NCBI RefSeq assembly: GCF_900130075.1
Contig: NZ_LT671418.1
Span: forward strand, 1,860,001-1,924,000
From: Herminiimonas arsenitoxidans
GTDB lineage: Bacteria; Pseudomonadota; Gammaproteobacteria; Burkholderiales; Burkholderiaceae_D
Reading direction: 5' to 3'
DNA length: 64,000 nucleotides
Below, piece by piece: positions 60,668 to 64,000 of this stretch. Position numbers and translations under genes: made by a program. How positions within the stretch are numbered: the stretch's first letter is position 1; every line of letters starts with the position of its first letter. The notes below the pieces were generated by a model. That model saw nothing but the letters and a program-made list of their open reading frames with translations, made no database searches and was not told the origin of the DNA.

Positions 60668-60723
60668 ACAAAAAAAAGACGCCCGGGTCGGCACAAGCAG
60701 AGCTCATGCGACACGGACGTCTT
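60668..60723 (-). terminator. Leader terminator of the nitrate operon (ANTAR-controlled)
   Basis: On the minus strand AAGACGTCCG pairs with CGGGCGTCTT (one G-U), extended inward by GTCG/CGAC, and is followed by a run of T. It lies between the hexaloop hairpins and the nrtA start, so it would stop transcription unless antiterminated. Confidence 0.92.
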
Positions 60724-60729
60724 TGTCCT

Positions 60730-60761
60730 GATTATCCTAGCCGTCATTGGCCTGAATAATC
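60730..60761 (-). promoter_or_regulatory. ANTAR antiterminator hairpin 2 (hexaloop AATGAC)
   Basis: GATTAT...GCC pairs with GGC...ATAATC around the six-base loop AATGAC (60743-60748). The A1 and G4 loop bases fit the ANTAR-target rule. Confidence 0.88.
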
Positions 60762-60768
60762 TTGTTCC

Positions 60769-60788
60769 TAGTACCGTCGTTGGTACTA
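60769..60788 (-). promoter_or_regulatory. ANTAR antiterminator hairpin 1 (hexaloop AACGAC)
   Basis: TAGTACC pairs perfectly with GGTACTA around the six-base loop AACGAC (60776-60781), again with A1 and G4. It lies right at the predicted transcript 5' end. Confidence 0.88.
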
Positions 60789-60797
60789 AACACTTTC

Positions 60798-60814
60798 TAG
60801 CAATTGATGTGCCA
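60798..60814 (-). promoter_or_regulatory. Sigma-54 promoter of the nitrate assimilation operon
   Basis: The minus strand reads TGGCAC-N5-TTGCTA, a full match to the -24/-12 sigma-54 consensus. The predicted start (near 60789) is at the foot of the first ANTAR hairpin. Confidence 0.88.
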
Positions 60815-60884
60815 GCGGAAAACTACTGACTTAGCGCTGCTGTCACGCCATCTTTCTCTTATTAACGCTCTCTTTCCGTGCGTC

Positions 60885-60899
60885 GCATCTATTTAGTGC
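60885..60899 (-). promoter_or_regulatory. Possible NtrC binding site
   Basis: The minus strand reads GCAC-N5-AGATGC, matching GCAC-N5-TGGTGC at 8 of 10 positions. It lies about 100 bases upstream of the sigma-54 start site, the usual enhancer distance. Confidence 0.4.
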
Positions 60900-60931
60900 G
60901 GATTCGAGACGACTTCTGGTGCGGCAATGTA

Positions 60932-61576
60932 TTAACCAAGTAAGTCGGCAATATCGAGAACACGTTGCGCCAACTCCGACAGCTTCAAATTCTTGTCCAT
61001 CGCCATGCGACGCAGCTTGGTATAAGCCTCGTCTTCAGAAATCTTATGGCGCTCCATCAACAAACCCTTGGCGCGCTCTATCGTTTTACGTTCAGCCAGT
61101 TTGAGCTTGGTATCCGACAACTCCGTCAGCAATTTTTGCTCGGCATTGAAACGCGCCATGGCTACATCCAATACCGGCTTGATACGTTCAGATTGCAAAC
61201 CAGCAACGATATATGCCGAGACACCTGCCGCCATCGCCGCTTCCATACTGGATGTGGCTTTGTCTTCAGTAAATAAAACAATAGGACGCCGTGCATCGCG
61301 CGTTGCCATCACGACATGCTCCAGCACATCGCGTGCATCAGATTCGGCATCGATGATGATCATGTCCGGCTGCATTTGCGCCACCCGTTCCGGCAAATGC
61401 AAATCTGCCGGAAATGAGGCAATGATGTTGTAACCGGCTTCCAGCAGGCCTATGCGTAATGCACGGGTGCGTTCATGCTGGGCGAGCGCGTGCTCATCCA
61501 GTTCCCCCTCCGGGGCGATAGGATTAACGACAACAATACGTAATGAGCGCAAATCAGGTTGAGAAGTCTTAGTCAT
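60932..61576 (-). CDS. nasT: NasT-type ANTAR antiterminator
   Basis: A 214-residue RNA-binding regulator with an N-terminal receiver-like domain (about 12-135) and a C-terminal ANTAR domain (about 155-212; RKTIERAKGLLMERHKISEDEA). NasT relieves leader termination of nitrate genes. It has no NIT domain, so it is not NasR. Its target, two hexaloop hairpins and a terminator, lies immediately downstream. The usual inhibitor partner NasS is not adjacent. Confidence 0.93.
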   Translation of the reverse strand: MTKTSQPDLRSLRIVVVNPIAPEGELDEHALAQHERTRALRIGLLEAGYNIIASFPADLHLPERVAQMQPDMIIIDAESDARDVLEHVVMATRDARRPIVLFTEDKATSSMEAAMAAGVSAYIVAGLQSERIKPVLDVAMARFNAEQKLLTELSDTKLKLAERKTIERAKGLLMERHKISEDEAYTKLRRMAMDKNLKLSELAQRVLDIADLLG

Positions 61577-61678
61577 TTCGCGTTCTATTAAGTCGTACTA
61601 AATATGATCTTGTCAGAATAAGCTACAATCCATGCAAGAATCACACCATATGTTGCATTTTTCCTGCATCTTTATCCC

Positions 61679-62707
61679 ATGCTTGTTCTCGGTATCGAAT
61701 CCTCCTGTGATGAAACGGGTCTGGCGTTGTATGACACACAACGCGGATTGCTCGCGCACGCTCTCTATTCACAAGTAAAAATGCATGAGGAATACGGCGG
61801 TGTCGTGCCTGAGCTGGCATCACGTGATCATATTAGGCGTGCAATTCCCTTACTTGAACAAGTCTTTGCAGAAAGTGGTGTCGCGCACGATGCAATAGAC
61901 GCTATCGCCTATACGCAAGGTCCAGGTTTGGCCGGCGCATTATTGGTCGGCGCATCTGTCGCTTGTGGCCTGGGTCTGGCCTTAGACAAGCCGATGTTAG
62001 GGATACATCATCTGGAAGGGCATTTGCTGTCACCTTTGCTGGCCAGCGAACCGCCTGAATTTCCCTTCATCGCGCTACTGGTTTCCGGCGGCCATACGCA
62101 ATTGATGCGCGTTGATGGCGTCGGTCAATACACGATGCTGGGTGAAACGCTGGATGATGCGGCCGGTGAAGCATTTGATAAGTCAGCAAAATTGCTGGGC
62201 CTAGGCTATCCCGGTGGGCCTGCGATTTCACGCATGGCTGAATTTGGCGATCCGACTGCTTACAAACTGCCACGCCCTATGCTGCACTCCAAGAATCTGG
62301 ATTTCAGCTTTTCCGGTTTAAAGACTGCTGTGCTGACGGTAGTCAAAAATCAAACCACTAATATCTGCGAGCAAGACAAAGCCAATATCGCACGTGCCTT
62401 CGTCGATGCCATCGTCGAAGTACTGACCGCAAAATGCGTCACCGCACTTAAACATACAGGCTTGAAACGCTTGGTGATCGCAGGTGGCGTAGGTGCCAAT
62501 CAACAACTGCGCGCATCGTTGAATGCAGCAGCTGCCAAAAAGCACTTCAAGGTGTTTTATCCAGAGCTGGAGTTTTGCACCGATAACGGCGCGATGATTG
62601 CATTCGCTGGCGCGATGCGTTTGCAGATTAATCCAGATGCAGCGAAGAAAGACTACGCTTTCAACGTCAAACCACGCTGGCCATTGGATAGCATCAGCAA
62701 GATTTAA
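61679..62707 (+). CDS. tsaD: tRNA N6-threonylcarbamoyladenosine transferase
   Basis: A 342-residue Kae1/TsaD protein that, with TsaB and TsaE, makes t6A at tRNA position 37. [11 protein letters not shown] at 4-14 opens the ASKHA fold. The iron-binding HxxxH is H111/H115 in [16 protein letters not shown] and [12 protein letters not shown] are further signatures. Length is normal. Confidence 0.96.
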   Translation: MLVLGIESSCDETGLALYDTQRGLLAHALYSQVKMHEEYGGVVPELASRDHIRRAIPLLEQVFAESGVAHDAIDAIAYTQGPGLAGALLVGASVACGLGLALDKPMLGIHHLEGHLLSPLLASEPPEFPFIALLVSGGHTQLMRVDGVGQYTMLGETLDDAAGEAFDKSAKLLGLGYPGGPAISRMAEFGDPTAYKLPRPMLHSKNLDFSFSGLKTAVLTVVKNQTTNICEQDKANIARAFVDAIVEVLTAKCVTALKHTGLKRLVIAGGVGANQQLRASLNAAAAKKHFKVFYPELEFCTDNGAMIAFAGAMRLQINPDAAKKDYAFNVKPRWPLDSISKI

Positions 62708-62708
62708 A

Positions 62709-62732
62709 CGGTATCCCGGACTGGCGATACCG
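62709..62732. terminator. Hairpin between convergent tsaD and plsY
   Basis: CGGTATC pairs with GATACCG around a 10-base loop in the 32-base gap. No T run; a weak terminator at best. Confidence 0.45.
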
Positions 62733-62739
62733 AACTTCA

Positions 62740-63345
62740 CTACTTTTTCTTGCTGCCTAGTCGGCTTTCTTTGCCCGCCAACAGATTACCGATGTTCTTT
62801 GCGTGTCGATAGATCAACAGCACACTCATCGCCAGCACCGCCAGCAAAATCACATCCGGTCCAAACATCAAACCATAATAGAACGGTGCGAAGATAGCCG
62901 CGATCAATGCGGCCAGTGACGAGTAGCGAAATGCATACGCAATCACTACCCATGTAATCAAGGTCGCCAGACCCAGCCAGCCATTCAGCGCGAGCAATAC
63001 ACCCAGCGCAGTCGCGACACCTTTACCGCCGACGAAGCGGAAGAAAATAGGCCACAGATGGCCGAGAAAAACAGCAATCGCGACCAAGGCAACGCCATTC
63101 TCATGCACGCCATAAGCTGGGCCGAATTGTTTGACCAGCCAGACTGCGAGAAAGCCCTTCGCACCGTCGCCAAGCAACGTCAGTATTGCGGCTTTTTTAT
63201 TCCCGCTACGCAGCACATTGGTCGCACCCGGATTCTTGGAGCCGTAACTACGCGGATCGGCCAAACGGAAAAATTTGCTGACAACAACAGCAAAAGAGAT
63301 CGAACCGATCAGATAAGCACCGATGGCAAACAAAACTGTATTCAT
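62740..63345 (-). CDS. plsY: Glycerol-3-phosphate acyltransferase (acyl-phosphate type)
   Basis: A 201-residue inner-membrane enzyme that acylates glycerol-3-phosphate from acyl-phosphate to start phospholipid synthesis. The family motifs [29 protein letters not shown] and the [12 protein letters not shown] loop are clear, on five helices. The ATG at 63345 has AAGG upstream and gives the normal length; a longer frame adds 9 residues. plsY next to tsaD in opposite direction is a common order. Confidence 0.95.
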   Translation of the reverse strand: MNTVLFAIGAYLIGSISFAVVVSKFFRLADPRSYGSKNPGATNVLRSGNKKAAILTLLGDGAKGFLAVWLVKQFGPAYGVHENGVALVAIAVFLGHLWPIFFRFVGGKGVATALGVLLALNGWLGLATLITWVVIAYAFRYSSLAALIAAIFAPFYYGLMFGPDVILLAVLAMSVLLIYRHAKNIGNLLAGKESRLGSKKK

Positions 63346-63399
63346 ACCAACCTTTTTAATATTTCCCTGCACATACCGCGCTCATCACGCTCGTCGTGT

Positions 63400-63906
63400 C
63401 TATTCTGCCAATGCGCAATTGACTGCCGTCGCAGACAATTTTTCTACCAGTATATTCGGTGCTATACCGATCAGATAACCGCGCCGCCCGCCATTGATAT
63501 AAATATGATCAAGCGCAAGGATACTCTGCTCGACATAGACCGGCATCACCTTGCGCGTACCGAAAGGCGACGTGCCACCGATCAAAAAACCTGAATGCCG
63601 ATTCGCCACCTCTGGCTTGCACGGCTCTACCGACTTGCAACCGATCTGGCGCGCCAGATTCTTGGTCGAGACCTTGCAGTCGCCATGCATCAGGACGATC
63701 AGTGGCTTGGCCGCTTCGTCCTGCATCACCAGCGTTTTCACGACATGATGCTCATCTACACCCAGTTTTTGCGCAGAAACCGTGGTGCCGCCGTGTTCTT
63801 CATAATCGTAAGGATGTTCGGAAAAAACAATACCGTTACGGCGCAACCACAGTGTCGCGGGCGTTTCGGAAATATGCTCTTTTTTGGCCATGCGTGTTAC
63901 GCTCAT
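63400..63906 (-). CDS. ybaK: YbaK/EbsC-type aminoacyl-tRNA deacylase
   Basis: A 168-residue YbaK-family protein that hydrolyses mischarged Cys-tRNA(Pro) or similar. VVKTLVMQDE, the catalytic Lys region (HGDCKVSTKNLA) and GGTSPFGTRKVMPVYVEQ are typical. A start five codons in (63891) is also possible. Confidence 0.92.
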   Translation of the reverse strand: MSVTRMAKKEHISETPATLWLRRNGIVFSEHPYDYEEHGGTTVSAQKLGVDEHHVVKTLVMQDEAAKPLIVLMHGDCKVSTKNLARQIGCKSVEPCKPEVANRHSGFLIGGTSPFGTRKVMPVYVEQSILALDHIYINGGRRGYLIGIAPNILVEKLSATAVNCALAE

Positions 63907-63927
63907 CTATAAAATTTGGAGCACATT

Positions 63928-64000
63928 ATGCAACAAGAACTCCGCTTTGCAACCTTCAATGTCTGCAATCTCGCATTGCCGGGCATGAAATTCTATGAAG
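63928..64000 (+). CDS. Endonuclease/exonuclease/phosphatase family protein (start only)
   Basis: The first 24 codons before the window edge. GGAG at 63918 precedes an ATG, and LRFATFNVCNLALPG has the TFNVxNL pattern that opens EEP-fold proteins (metal-ligand Asn). Divergent from ybaK. The rest is outside the window. Confidence 0.75.
   Translation, partial: MQQELRFATFNVCNLALPGMKFYE

Overview
The window looks like chromosome from a betaproteobacterium of the order Burkholderiales, most likely Oxalobacteraceae (Herminiimonas/Janthinobacterium-like). This is inferred from protein style, moderate GC content, the rpsU-yqeY-dnaG-rpoD block with a long Lys/Ala-rich RpoD N-terminus, and the hemF-nadD-rsfS-rlmH-maf-rng string. 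I see no rRNA, IS element, CRISPR array or prophage.

Layout. 1-9 kb: the start of pepN, a DUF4136 lipoprotein, a quinone oxidoreductase with a tiny membrane protein, an SDR, an EamA exporter, ribA, azoR with a divergent LysR regulator, and a HerA/YjgR-type ATPase. 8.8-15.9 kb: yebC, purD, then hemF-nadD-rsfS-rlmH-maf-rng. 16-30.7 kb: two glycosyltransferases, msbA and an O-antigen ligase next to dnaE, trhO, kdsA, a pirin with a divergent LysR regulator, gluQ and an rhlE-like helicase. 31-34.7 kb: an Aer-like chemoreceptor and a UbiB-like kinase.

34.8-42.7 kb is the most interesting part. A sigma-70-type promoter and a cobalamin riboswitch lead an operon of a TonB-dependent receptor, a MotA/TolQ/ExbB proton channel, a DUF2149 protein and a 1312-residue CobN/BchH-like chelatase that carries a signal peptide and a C-terminal membrane anchor. 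The segment is bracketed by an intact tRNA-Ile2(CAU) gene on one side. On the other side, 7 bases after the chelatase stop, lies a decayed direct repeat of the 3' half of that tRNA plus its terminator. This is the footprint expected of an element that inserted in the tRNA. The gene set resembles the core of the Bacteroidetes haem-demetallating Hmu system but is under B12 control. I propose a proton-motive-force-driven periplasmic metal-tetrapyrrole (corrinoid or cobalt) handling system.

42.7-48.1 kb: tRNA-Ile2, rpoD, dnaG, yqeY and rpsU (macromolecular synthesis operon). 48.2-50 kb: a VOC protein and a YhiN-like flavoprotein. 50-61.6 kb: a complete nitrate assimilation operon (nrtA-nrtB-nrtD-nirB-nirD-nasA-ybiB-cobA) with upstream nasT. 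Its leader carries a consensus sigma-54 promoter followed directly by two hexaloop hairpins and a terminator, the hallmark of ANTAR antitermination. It is therefore likely under double control by nitrogen limitation (NtrC) and nitrate (NasT). 61.7-64 kb: tsaD, plsY, a YbaK deacylase and the start of an endonuclease/exonuclease/phosphatase gene.
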